Assembly: GCA_037355855.1 (NCBI GenBank)
Contig: CM074759.1
Location: forward strand, 3,906,001 to 3,970,000
DNA length: 64,000 nucleotides
Origin: Pseudo-nitzschia pungens
Lineage: Eukaryota; Bacillariophyta; Bacillariophyceae; Bacillariales; Bacillariaceae
Direction: 5' to 3'
In this document: one piece after another, positions 9,288-19,019 of the stretch
Layout of the letters: each line of letters opens with the position of its first letter
How positions within the stretch are numbered: the stretch's first letter is position 1
Notes under the pieces: model-generated
The model's database searches: none
Told to the model about the DNA's origin: nothing
Seen by the model: the letters and a program-made list of their open reading frames with translations, nothing else
Position numbers and translations under genes: made by a program

Positions 9288-11807
9288 CAGAAGCTCTATG
9301 AACAGAGAGAAATGCCTTGGCCATGCCGTCAACCTGATGATTGCAAAGGGCCCACCAGTCAAGAAAGAATCCAGCTTGGTGTCCCTGAACCCACCGAAAG
9401 TGGACAGAGATTGGCAGGGCAGAAATCATGTTTCGGATGACATAAACATAATCAAAAGACTTCTGGGAAATAACCAATGGCCAAGATCCCTGAGCCTGTT
9501 TGAGAGCTGTGTCACCATCAAGGGCAATGGTGATAGAGCCAGAAGCAATATCAAAAAGACTCACCAGAGCAGTGCAACAGGTGAGAACCCCAATGATTCC
9601 TGCCAGTTCACTTCTGTAGGATGACTGATCCTCAGGAAATCCACTAACAAAATTACAGCCAGTGAGGAACAATGAGGTACCGAAGCATCGTAAAAGAATG
9701 AGGGCAACGAAAATGCCATCTTTTAGAGACCGTGTGTAACCCCTACTAACCTATATATCGTTGAAAAGCTTTTTCAAGGAGAACAAGAATATACTATGCG
9801 TTTCCCAGTTTTATTGAGCCCAAATATACAAGTTTTTTATTCATTACTGTATACTCATATAAACTTTTTAAATCGCAATTTGGTTCTCCGCGACTCTTGT
9901 TTTCAAATAAATCGAAACTCCGCGCATGAAATGCCGTGTGCGCGCAGGCACTCACCTAAATCTTCTTTGCGGAGTATCAATTCTGCTCACATAACAGGCG
10001 AATTAAATAGGCCAAAAAACACTTCGATTCTCCATAATTTTTTGAGCTGATTTACTTAAGGCCACCACTATGTGACATTTCGTTCTCGACTCAGAGAAGT
10101 TGTCTGACTTCGCCAAATAAAAAATACTGAGAGAGTAGATTTTTGTGAGTTCGGCAATAATTTTGGCATGTTCGGGCGACGTCTGGTTGCCGAGAACGAA
10201 ATGTCACATGATTGACACACCCCACGCGCGATTTTTTGACCTCATTCTTTTACGAAACTTCGGTAGTCTTGGTGGAGGTATTGGGTGACAGGATGAAGGC
10301 AGAAGTTCCTCTGAGAAGATCCGGATCATACGAACCATCACAGACAGCACTGGCAGTACCACTCTGAATGGCATCAACAAGGGCCTGACAGCCAACCTGT
10401 GGTAGGGAATACTTGTGGAGAAGTACTCGTCTTGGAGACTCACAGAGGGCATCAAAGGCATCCTCAGGAGAAGCTGGAAGAGACTCAAATGGATTGTACT
10501 CCAGAGGATCCATGTCAGGAGGTTCAGAGACAAAGGCAGAGGAACCAACCACAGTACAACTTGGCCTCATGTCACAAGGGAGACAAGCACATCAGCACAG
10601 GCTGGTTTATCAGAAAGGATTTCAGAAGTGATTCTGTATCTGCCCCTGCCTTGGGAGGTGCCCACAATCCAACCATCACCTGTACCTACCCCTGTCTTGG
10701 GAGGTGCCCACCATCCAACCAGTAGAAGATTTGGAGAATATGCTATTGGTAGAGGGAGACACAAACCAAAGCCAAAGAGAAGCTGTCTGGAGGGAGAGCC
10801 AATGCCCAAGGTGAAAAGAAGGAGCCAGGGCCCTGGTTGCAGGGGGTGGACAGGGGGGAAGAAAACAGGTCTGAAGAGCCTTAGTCCATAGGCGCTGTGC
10901 TGCTGGAGGCCAAGGTGGAGGGCATCTTGGCCAGTCAAGATGATCTCGCAAGTGGTTGGAAGATTGCAACTGGAAAGCCATGGGAGAGAGGCTTCTCCCA
11001 TCTGGAGTACAGATATCAGCAAGAGAAACAGCCTTGAGGGACAACCGAATGAGATTCAAGAGGGACAAGTCAGCACCTCTGAAGCCAGCTTTGACAAAGG
11101 CTTGCATGAGGTAGCAGTCATTGGAACGAAGCAGGGGAAGGTCTGGGAAGTCTTCAACCAAGCTTACAGGTGAACAGAAAAGAACTTCCACACATGCTTG
11201 TACCAGCAGGGAGTGACGTATGAAGCATAGGGATGATAGGGTGTGACACCAAGATGAAGAGGGAACCCCAGTTCAAGCCTGAGAGCTTCAGCAGTGAGCC
11301 TGAGAATCCTACAAGTTTGTGAGGACCTAACAGATTCCTGAAAGAGAGTAGTAATATGGCTGAACTCTTGGAGAAGGTATGGATGAATGAATCCAAAGCC
11401 TTGATACATGGAGGGACCAAAGAATACATGTCTAGGAAATGTCCGGGACATCCCTGCTTTATTCAGCACTGGAACAAGGGCAGGGTGAAGAATCTTAGTC
11501 CATGTAGCCTCATCAAGTTGAGTGACAGGCATGGGATATTCAACAGACTTCATGAAAGAATACTTGAAGGTGTAGAGGGAAGCCCTCTTCTCACACTTGG
11601 AAGCCTTGAGTTGAGACCCAAAAGACTGAGACTGGGCCTTCATGTGAGCAATCTGGGCTTCCTCATTGCCATCCATGGAGATAAAAACCTCAAGGGTCTT
11701 GTCAGCATGATCAACCTCAAAGCAATCCAGAGTAGCACGATTGCCATGCTTGTCAGCAACAAAGAAGTCACCAGGCATGTCATCAGTGGAGCAATAATCC
11801 CAACCAG
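9288..11807 (-). pseudogene. NLR-3 ORF2, C-terminal part (broken)
   Basis: The minus frames match NLR-2 ORF2 from just after the RT through RNase H. Segments are 11778-11164 (to KHVWKFFSVH), 11191-10676, 10570-10266 (VCDGSYDPD, the first RNase H Asp), and after the MITE 9677-9288 (SELAGI, ALDGDTAL, RWVQGHQAG). Three lesions are visible. One C is missing at about 11171 (CACCTGTAAGC against CACCCTGTGAGC in NLR-2). A tandem duplication of roughly 46 bp sits at about 10632-10722. A MITE is inserted at 9680. Homology stops at 9288, at the Gyp-B LTR. Confidence 0.85.
9680..10263. mobile_element. 584-bp MITE with TA target duplication
   Basis: Terminal inverted repeats of 24 bp (9680-9703 and 10240-10263) begin CCGAAG and share TCGTAAAAGAATGAGG, with two mismatches. 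TA flanks both ends (9678-9679 and 10264-10265). The uninterrupted sequence in NLR-2 confirms the empty site. A second inverted repeat of 19 bp lies inside (10070-10088 with 10191-10209). There is no transposase frame. TA duplication points to mobilisation by a Tc1/mariner-type or other TA-specific transposase. Confidence 0.85.
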
Positions 11808-12081
11808 TGTGACGGGCTAGTGTAGCTAGCAGTCACGATTAAATAATTAACCGAATCCCACATACAAGCCGCCCGGCTTTAGGAGTGACCGGTGTTTGAA
11901 TACAAATATTCAAACTGTGCGCCGGACGCTCCAGCAATGCATGTGCGCCGTTATTCAAATATAAGCACGGCGCGCTTGTGTATATTCAAACGTTCACACG
12001 AAAATCGAATCACTCTCTTAAGAGTTAAAATATTAGTCACAATTTCCATACTACTCCGAAATTCTACTCTAGACCGTAACA
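11808..12081 (+). repeat. Gyp-A 5' LTR
   Basis: Begins TGTGACGGGCTAGTG and ends CTAGACCGTAACA. The only differences from the 3' LTR seen by eye are GACCGGTG/GACCAGTG and GGCGCGCTT/GGCGCACTT. Confidence 0.92.
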
Positions 12082-14224
12082 CAGTAATCAAGCAAGAAGC
12101 TCTGTACCATAGTCACTCCCTATGGTTGCTATGAATACCAACGACTACCAATGGGTGTCAAAGTCTCTCCAGACGTTGCCCAACAACTAATGGAAGATAT
12201 CCTACAAGACACCGACTGCACTGTTTATATTGATGATATTGGTATATGGACTGACGGATCCTTTGACCTCCACATGAAGACCATTGACAAGATCCTCGAC
12301 CGGCTCAACCACAATGGACTCAAGTGCAACCCACTCAAGTGTGATTGGGCTGTACAAGAGACCGACTTCCTTGGATATTGGATGACACCTACAGCAGTTA
12401 AGCCATGGAGAAAGAAGATCGAAGCGATTCTACATATGGATCGACCACGAACTGTGACTCAAGTCAAGTCCTTCCTAGGCGCTGTAGGATACTACAGAGA
12501 TATGTGGCCTCGTCGATCGCATGTCTTAGCTCCTCTATTTGATATAACTGGTACGCCCAAGACTCCTCAAGCAGCGACCATCAAGGCCAAGCAACGCAAA
12601 GCTCCATCAGCTTTCACTTGGGGACCTGCTCAAGATAAAGCCTTTCAAGAGATGAAAGCAATGGTGGCAGCGGATGCGCTGAACACCTATCCAGACCTTA
12701 ACAAGCCCTTTGAACTGTACACTGATGCCTCAGACCTGCAACTTGGTGCTGCTATACTACAAGATGGCAAGCCTATTGCATACTGGTCCAAGAAACTATC
12801 TGATGCCCAAAAGAACTATACTACTATGGAGAAAGAACTCCTAGCAATTGTACTCTGCTGCAAAGAGTACCGAAAAATGCTACTTGGCGGTGTCATCAAT
12901 GTATACACTGACCATAAGAACCTTACCTTCCGGACGCTCTCGGTCCAACGAGTCCTCCGGTGGAGACTATTCCTTGAAGAATTTGGTGTCAACCTCACCT
13001 ATGTTGAAGGCAAGAAGAATGTTCTTGCTGACGCCTTCTCCAGGCTCCCCCGGATGGATCCACCCACTGTGGGGAAGAAAGAAGCCCTTGGTAAGGGCAC
13101 TCTCATCGATTTTTTGAAACTTGAAGTCCCCAAACAAGATGAAGAACTGTTTCTAGCAGAGTTCCCAAAGCTATTCCAGCACTTATGCAATGACGCAGAT
13201 CAGGAATTATACTCCTGTCTGCTGAACAATGAGTGTCTTATTAACCTACCAAACAACCAGGACCTACAATGCCCGGTTAACTACTCCAACATCTATCTCC
13301 ATCAACAAAGGGACCCAACCATCAAGTTCAAGATTCAATCCAAAGCCTTCTTCTACCAAGAACTAGAAGGCAATAGTATACTCTGCTACCCAAACCAATC
13401 CAATCCCGAATGCTGGAGAATCTACATACCAGCATCTCTCACCAATGATACCATCAAATGGTATCACCTTCTGTTGGGTCATTGTGGATCCACCAGATTA
13501 CATCAAACTATATCAGCCCGCTTCTACGCTGACAACTTAACCAGGTTATGCAAGTCCTACATATGCCCAGACCACTGCATCAAATACAAGAACCAGCACT
13601 CTAAGTATGGCAAGCTCCCACCGAAAGAAGCCCCACTAGCACCATTCAACGAGGTGCATGTGGATTTGATAGGCCCATGGAAGATCACCGCTCAGGGCAA
13701 GAACTACAACTTTAAAGCCCTAACCTGCATTGATCCTGTAACTAACCTCCTGGAGATTATCAGAATCAGAGACAAGTCCTCCCAGCATATTTCCGACCAA
13801 TTCAAGAACTGCTGGCTATCAAGATACCCAAGACCTATCAAGTGTATCCATGACAATGGTGGTGAGTTCTTAGGGGCTGAATTCCAAACCACTCTCAAGC
13901 AGTATGGAATTCACTCAGTTCCTACAACAGTAAAGAACCCCCAGTCGAATGCCATATGCGAGCGCGTCCATCATACAGTGGCGGATATCCTACGAGTCCT
14001 CGTGCATGTTAACCCGCCACAAGCAAATACCAGAGCCAGTCAGCTCATGGACAATGCCCTCTCGACTTGTATGCATGCTTCCAGATGCGCTGTTAATGCT
14101 GCCTTACAGGCATCCCCTGGATCACTGGTATTCAATCGGGGCATGCTGATAGATTTGCCCTTAACCTCCAATCTAATGGCACTACAGCAGCTACGACAGC
14201 AGGGGATTAATAAGGCTCTACTCA
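12082..14224 (+). pseudogene. Gyp-A pol, RT to integrase, interrupted by NLR-2
   Basis: Homology starts almost at the LTR edge with KKLCTIVTPYGCYEYQRL. Then come the RT palm (LPMGVKVSPD, VYIDDIGIWT), the RNase H domain (FELYTDASDLQLGAAILQDG, MEKELLAIV, VYTDHKNL, NVLADAFSRLPR), and the integrase with an HHCC-like zinc domain (HCGSTRLHQ, ICPDHC) and catalytic Asp-Asp-Glu (HVDLIGPW, HDNGGEF, ICERVHH). The frame is open up to 14224, where NLR-2 begins. The last part resumes at 25167. The missing 5' half makes it non-autonomous. After QQGINKALL the frame reads into the NLR-2 5' UTR to a stop at 14493. Confidence 0.9.
14206..14224. repeat. 19-bp target duplication of NLR-2, left copy
   Basis: ATTAATAAGGCTCTACTCA lies here and again at 25148-25166. 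It encodes part of the gypsy integrase, and the Gyp-A frame is restored when the insert and one copy are removed. Confidence 0.95.
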
Positions 14225-16043
14225 CAATTTTGCGACGCGCGATTTTGTCCGACGTTCCGATGTTCCAGTACTTAAAACACGTAGATTTCTACACAACTTT
14301 CCCCTTTGATATCTCACTCACTTCTAAAGCTCCTACAACAACACCAAGCACTACAACTATTAACAGAGACCTCCCCTATCTGATTCTGCTGTTTGTTTGG
14401 CTGCTCCTTGCTTCCTTTGGTTGCTGTGGTTGCTTGTTTCCTGTCGGTCGGTCGATCGGCAACAACAAGCTTCGGCAACAAAACAACACATAATTTTCTA
14501 CAGCAAGCCCAGTACTAATTCTACAGCCTCTGCTCCGGTTAGTCTCCACGCTCAGTTTGTCTCCGAGCTTGGTTTGTTTTTCGATCTGTTTTCAAGCTAC
14601 CTTATTATTTAACGCTATACAGTCTTCCAAGCCCCTTAAGTGATACCCACTTAACGTTCTATATTCTTCAAGGTCGAACCTACTTAACGTTCTACATTCT
14701 TCAAGATCGAACACATATACACCCCCCTTCTAGAAGGTTCCTACTCGCTGATCCTTAAGTATCTGCAAGTTCGCGCAAGCATATCTTCCAGTTCTCCTTT
14801 ATTTTCAAGCCAATTGCCCCCTGCTTTTATAAGTGTCAATCACTTAAGAGCTACCCTGTTTCCTAGCCAAGCCCCCCAGTCCCTAAGTGTTTTCGCTTAA
14901 GGCTCCCCCTACTACACCTGTTTTTCAAGCCAAGACCAACCGATCCCTAAGTACCTCCTACTTATTGCACTCTTGTTTCCAAGACTACAGCTACTATTGC
15001 CCCTTGTTTTCAAGACTACAATTTCCCTGGTCCCTAAGTGTTCGCGAGTTCCCTGCTCCCTAAGTGTTTTCGCTCTTAAGCAACCCCAACTTGAACTTCA
15101 AGTTCGACACTGTTTTCAAGACACAAGCCTCCCCCTGGTCCCTAGGTTTTTCTACTAAAGCCCCTGTTTTCAAGCAAGCAGCTTCCCTGGTCCCTAAGTG
15201 TCTCGCTCAAGGTTCCTGTTTTCAAGCCAATTGCTCCTGGATACTGTTTCTACCCTTAATTATTCCCCTTGTTTCCAAGCAGGCAGCTTCCCTGGTCCCT
15301 AAGTGTCTCGCTCACGGTTCCTGTTTTCAAGCCAATTGCCCCTGGATACTGTTTCCACTTATAAGTACTCGCGAGTTTGAACTTCAAGTTCCCTCCTGAG
15401 CCTTTTAAGTGTGCCCTGCCATTGATATCCCCTGGTCCCTAAGTGTTCTTACTAAAGCCCCTGTTTTCAAGGTCCAAGCTGCCCTGGGGATGCTGTATTT
15501 CAATTCAAATCGTTTACGATTCGAATTTGCAAGCCTACAAGCCTACACGATTTGCAGTAGTTGCAAAATTGTTCAAATTTGCACAATTTTCACGCTACGA
15601 GTACAGTACGAGTACAAGCCTACACGAGTACAGTACGAGTACAAGCCTACACGTTTTTGCAACTCGATTTGTAGTAGTTGCAAACTTGTTCAAATTTGCA
15701 CAATTTTCACGCTCCGAGTACAGTACGAGTACAAAGTACGAGTACAAGCCTACACGATTTGCAGAGTTCATCCGCGCAGAGTTTTTGGGCTCCAAGTGTG
15801 AGACAACTTTTGCTCGTTTTTTAGCAAAAATTTCCAGTGTCCCCGGTGACTTTTGTGGGTGTGCTCCAGTATATTTTTTGGATCCCCAGGGACCTTTTCC
15901 TTGTCCAGACCAAGGTTACCCTTGTTGTTGCTGCTGTTCCCTGTTTCCAGGAAACACCCATCTGTATATATACATACAGGTTAACACTGCCAGCCTACCA
16001 GCGCCCGAGCCAACACACCTATTCAGCCTATACTTGCCCCACC
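14225..16043 (+). repeat. NLR-2 5' UTR with hairpin-type repeats
   Basis: Imperfect repeats of CCCTGGTCCCTAAGTG, GCTCAAGGTTCCTG and TTTTCAAGCCAATTGCCC run through 14640-15480. Many contain a short inverted pair such as CTTAAG/CACTTA. Before ORF1 a second repeat type appears (15590-15760): CGAGTACAGTACGAGTAC and AAATTTGCACAATTTTC. An ORF1-frame extension begins at 15837, but NLR-1 shares the start at 16044. The region probably holds the promoter. Confidence 0.75.
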
Positions 16044-19019
16044 ATGCCTCTTCCCCCGCCAGCTTCCAGGCGAAAAAGGCCTCCCTTGGATGCCACTCCT
16101 TCAAACAAACGCGCCTTTATGGGGACTCCTTCCCGCCGACCACCTGCTGGTTCCGTTCTTCAGGCTACTCCCTCTCCCCCTCCTTCTCCACGTCCAGCTA
16201 GGGATTCGCTCCCTTCCGATGATGACATGTCCTTCACTTCTGCTGTGTCTACTGGTGCACTAGATGATGTTGACATGCGCACTGAGCAGTCAGGCACTGG
16301 GCATTCAGACACAGGGCATTCAGGCAGTGGGCAGTCCGACAGTGGGAAGTCTGACAGTGGGAAGTCCACCAGTGGGAAGTCCAACAGTGGGAAGTCCACC
16401 AGTGGGACGTCCGACAGTGGGAAGCCCAGCAGTGAGCAGTCCAACAGTGAGACGTCCGTGGATGGTCAGCCCGGCTCTGAGCACTCAGACTCTAAGCGCC
16501 CTCCTTCCCAGGTCTCTCCTTCCAAGTCTAATCTGAAACAAGCTACTCTTGCATTTCTTTCTGACACACCGTCTGCAGAGCGACATGTCCTGCGCCAGAA
16601 AGCCCTGGCTGCTGCCAATAGGGCTCATTCCGCTTCCTTCTTCTGGTGTTTTTATGGTAAGGGTCCCTGTTCTGGCAAGTCTCCTATACCATCTGCAATT
16701 CATGCCTTTCGAAAATCTCCAACTGGTAACCGGTTATGGGCTGGGTGTCCAAGCCCTACACACTTTTTCAGCAAGAAGGAGGGTACTGACAAGAAATCCA
16801 TCCATGATATATGCAGGACTGCCATCCCTCCTGTTTATTCTCAGGTTTTTCCGGACACTCCAGACTGGCGCAATGCCACTGTAGATTCCTTGGCCTCTCT
16901 TGCCTCTGCTTGCTTTCAAGGCTCTGCCCCAGCCTGGACCAAGCAACCACCTGGCCAGGCTCTGAAGAAATGTCTTATTGGTTTGGTCAAGATGTCTCCT
17001 GAGTGTTTTGATGACCTCTATTGTGAGGGCAACCTTTTGCCTAGCACTGAAGGCAAAGTATGGTGGGCAGCCAATCAGGTGCTTGGTTCTCATTGGCATT
17101 TCAAGAAGCGACCTCCTACACCTGCGCCACCAGTGGCTGATGATGCTTCCACTTCCAAATCTTCCACTTCCAAATCAGTGTCCTTTCTTCCTGGTGGTGG
17201 TGATGCTACTGTCTTGTCCTCCTCTGCTGGGCATTTCCTCCAACGCCGAGGGGTTTGCTCCAGTGATTCTAGAGCTCCAGTGGATGTAACTGCTGGAACC
17301 AAGTGTTCTCATAGTTCTTATGTCACTCTGTCCCTTCCACGGTTGATGTCACAACACCCTGGGGAACTATATGATGAGCTGCTCAAGTCTCTCAAGGAAG
17401 CTTTGGATCTTCTATGGACTGTTGACAAGCGCCTGGTGTTGTATGTTTTTCCCTCCAGAGCCAGGCTCAACCCCAAGGCCAAGCCTGTTACCAAGTTTTG
17501 GACGACACTTCCTGACAGGAAGACCTTGGAATTGTATGTTGCTCAGCTCTGGCTTCGCAGCAGAACTGCTCCTCATCTACGCTTCTTTTTGGGACACAGT
17601 GCTTCCCTGGAGAAACTCTTTTCAGCACAATTGCTCCAGAGGCTCAGAGACCGTGACATGGACCTGAAATATGACCACATACAGGCCCCAGTTATTGTCA
17701 CCTGTGGCTTTCTCCTTGGATCTTACATGCAGAGTTTTGATCTTGACCACTACAACGAATTGCTTCAGACTCATCCCAGGTTTCAGGCATGTCCTATTGC
17801 TGTTATCAGGAAGAATATCAGCCTTGACAACTCCAGAACTCCTGATCCCAATCCTGTTCTGGCTGCACATGTTTTATGTGATGCTACAAAGCGCGCCCAA
17901 ACTGTTAAGCTCCTCAAAGCCCAGTTCAACCGTTGCAAACCTTCAGACATTGCCTCTTTACCTGATGGTAAATTCTACAAGTTTATTGAGACAGCTACCA
18001 ATCCTTCTGACAGACCTCTTCCCCCCTCCAAGCTCAAGACTGTTCGCCAGGCTAAGCACCGCCAAGCCAAATTTATTGAGAGCCATGAAACTGCTCCTGT
18101 TCTGGGGGTAGTTGATCTTGATCTTCCAGTTGACCTGGGCCAAGGGCTGGGTTTGAAGACACTGCGCAGTGTGCTTCTGGGTATCAGAACCCGTGACAAT
18201 TGGTCATGGCCTCTTTTTCTTTCTGTCGATACCAGTTCATACCGAGGCGAGATCCTTGCTTTGTACAATATCACTACCAAGGCTGAAGCAATGGCCATGT
18301 TGTCTTTCCTGCCTATTATACTGGAAGCTCATTATGGTTCTTGTGTTCGACAATGGTTCTCTTCTGAGTGCTTGACTGAAATGGAAGCTTACCATTGGGA
18401 TGATGCAGTCAATTGTGTTGTGGAAACTGCACCTGCTGCAGATCCAATGCAGGATAACTCTCTTCCCTTTTTTGGTGATGGGGATGCACGAGATTGGGAA
18501 CTTGTTGATGATGACTTGTCAGTTGACCTTGCTCCTGATCTCACTTTTGATCTGGATTTGCACTTTAACCTCCAAGCCCGTGCTGACAGTGGTGGTGGAG
18601 GCTTTGATGATTCTCAATCCATGGATACTTTAGCGACTGGCACTTCCAATCTCACTGATGTTCAGGCCTCAGCGCCTGCAGGTGCTGTTCCTCCTGGCGG
18701 TGATCCTACCCATGTGGCCAAGACTGATGCCTCCCCTGGTATCTCTCCTGTTGTTCCCCCTGAAGTTCCTGACCCTCCCCATGATGGCATGGCAGGTGAC
18801 CTCCCTGTGGCCTCTCCTGAGTCCTCAACTGCAGTTCCTGCTGCCGGTGGTGGGGAAGATGCAGCCTCTGCATTGAGGCTTGGAGTTGCTGCAATTGCAT
18901 TCTCCTCCAGCCATGATGCTAGTGTCAGTGATTTGAGCCATGCCAATGTTTCCACCAAATCAGCTCCGGCAACTCTTCCTTCCTTGCGACAGACTAGGTT
19001 TCCTTCTGATCATGGTTAG
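16044..19019 (+). CDS. NLR-2 ORF1 protein (991 aa)
   Basis: The start at 16044 (MPLPPPASRRKRPPLDATP) aligns with the start in NLR-1. The protein has a basic Pro-rich N-terminus, a long Ser/Gly/Lys pentapeptide tract (about residues 80-140), a conserved unrecognised core (FFWCFYGKGPCSG, RLWAGCPSPTHFF, LIGLVKMSPECFDDLYCEG) and an acidic region near the C-terminus (DDDLSVDLAPDLTFDLDLHF). It is 54 aa longer than NLR-1 ORF1. The frame is intact. Its function, presumably RNA binding or particle assembly for retrotransposition, is inferred from position only. Confidence 0.85.
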   Translation: MPLPPPASRRKRPPLDATPSNKRAFMGTPSRRPPAGSVLQATPSPPPSPRPARDSLPSDDDMSFTSAVSTGALDDVDMRTEQSGTGHSDTGHSGSGQSDSGKSDSGKSTSGKSNSGKSTSGTSDSGKPSSEQSNSETSVDGQPGSEHSDSKRPPSQVSPSKSNLKQATLAFLSDTPSAERHVLRQKALAAANRAHSASFFWCFYGKGPCSGKSPIPSAIHAFRKSPTGNRLWAGCPSPTHFFSKKEGTDKKSIHDICRTAIPPVYSQVFPDTPDWRNATVDSLASLASACFQGSAPAWTKQPPGQALKKCLIGLVKMSPECFDDLYCEGNLLPSTEGKVWWAANQVLGSHWHFKKRPPTPAPPVADDASTSKSSTSKSVSFLPGGGDATVLSSSAGHFLQRRGVCSSDSRAPVDVTAGTKCSHSSYVTLSLPRLMSQHPGELYDELLKSLKEALDLLWTVDKRLVLYVFPSRARLNPKAKPVTKFWTTLPDRKTLELYVAQLWLRSRTAPHLRFFLGHSASLEKLFSAQLLQRLRDRDMDLKYDHIQAPVIVTCGFLLGSYMQSFDLDHYNELLQTHPRFQACPIAVIRKNISLDNSRTPDPNPVLAAHVLCDATKRAQTVKLLKAQFNRCKPSDIASLPDGKFYKFIETATNPSDRPLPPSKLKTVRQAKHRQAKFIESHETAPVLGVVDLDLPVDLGQGLGLKTLRSVLLGIRTRDNWSWPLFLSVDTSSYRGEILALYNITTKAEAMAMLSFLPIILEAHYGSCVRQWFSSECLTEMEAYHWDDAVNCVVETAPAADPMQDNSLPFFGDGDARDWELVDDDLSVDLAPDLTFDLDLHFNLQARADSGGGGFDDSQSMDTLATGTSNLTDVQASAPAGAVPPGGDPTHVAKTDASPGISPVVPPEVPDPPHDGMAGDLPVASPESSTAVPAAGGGEDAASALRLGVAAIAFSSSHDASVSDLSHANVSTKSAPATLPSLRQTRFPSDHG
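16300..16455 (+). repeat. 15-bp coding minisatellite in ORF1
   Basis: Tandem variants of AGTGGGAAGTCCACC encode SGKST, SGKSN and SGKSD pentapeptides. NLR-1 has a shorter and more degenerate tract (about 5555-5665) with SGSGQ-type units, so the array changes length between copies while staying in frame. Confidence 0.85.

Noticed and set aside
12151..14493. 780-codon frame read as one polyprotein
   Set aside because: Only the part up to 14224 is gypsy pol. The rest is read-through into the NLR-2 5' UTR, as the 19-bp target duplication shows.
15837..16043. N-terminal extension of NLR-2 ORF1 to 1060 aa
   Set aside because: NLR-1 has no such extension and the homologous start is at 16044; the upstream bases are 5' UTR.
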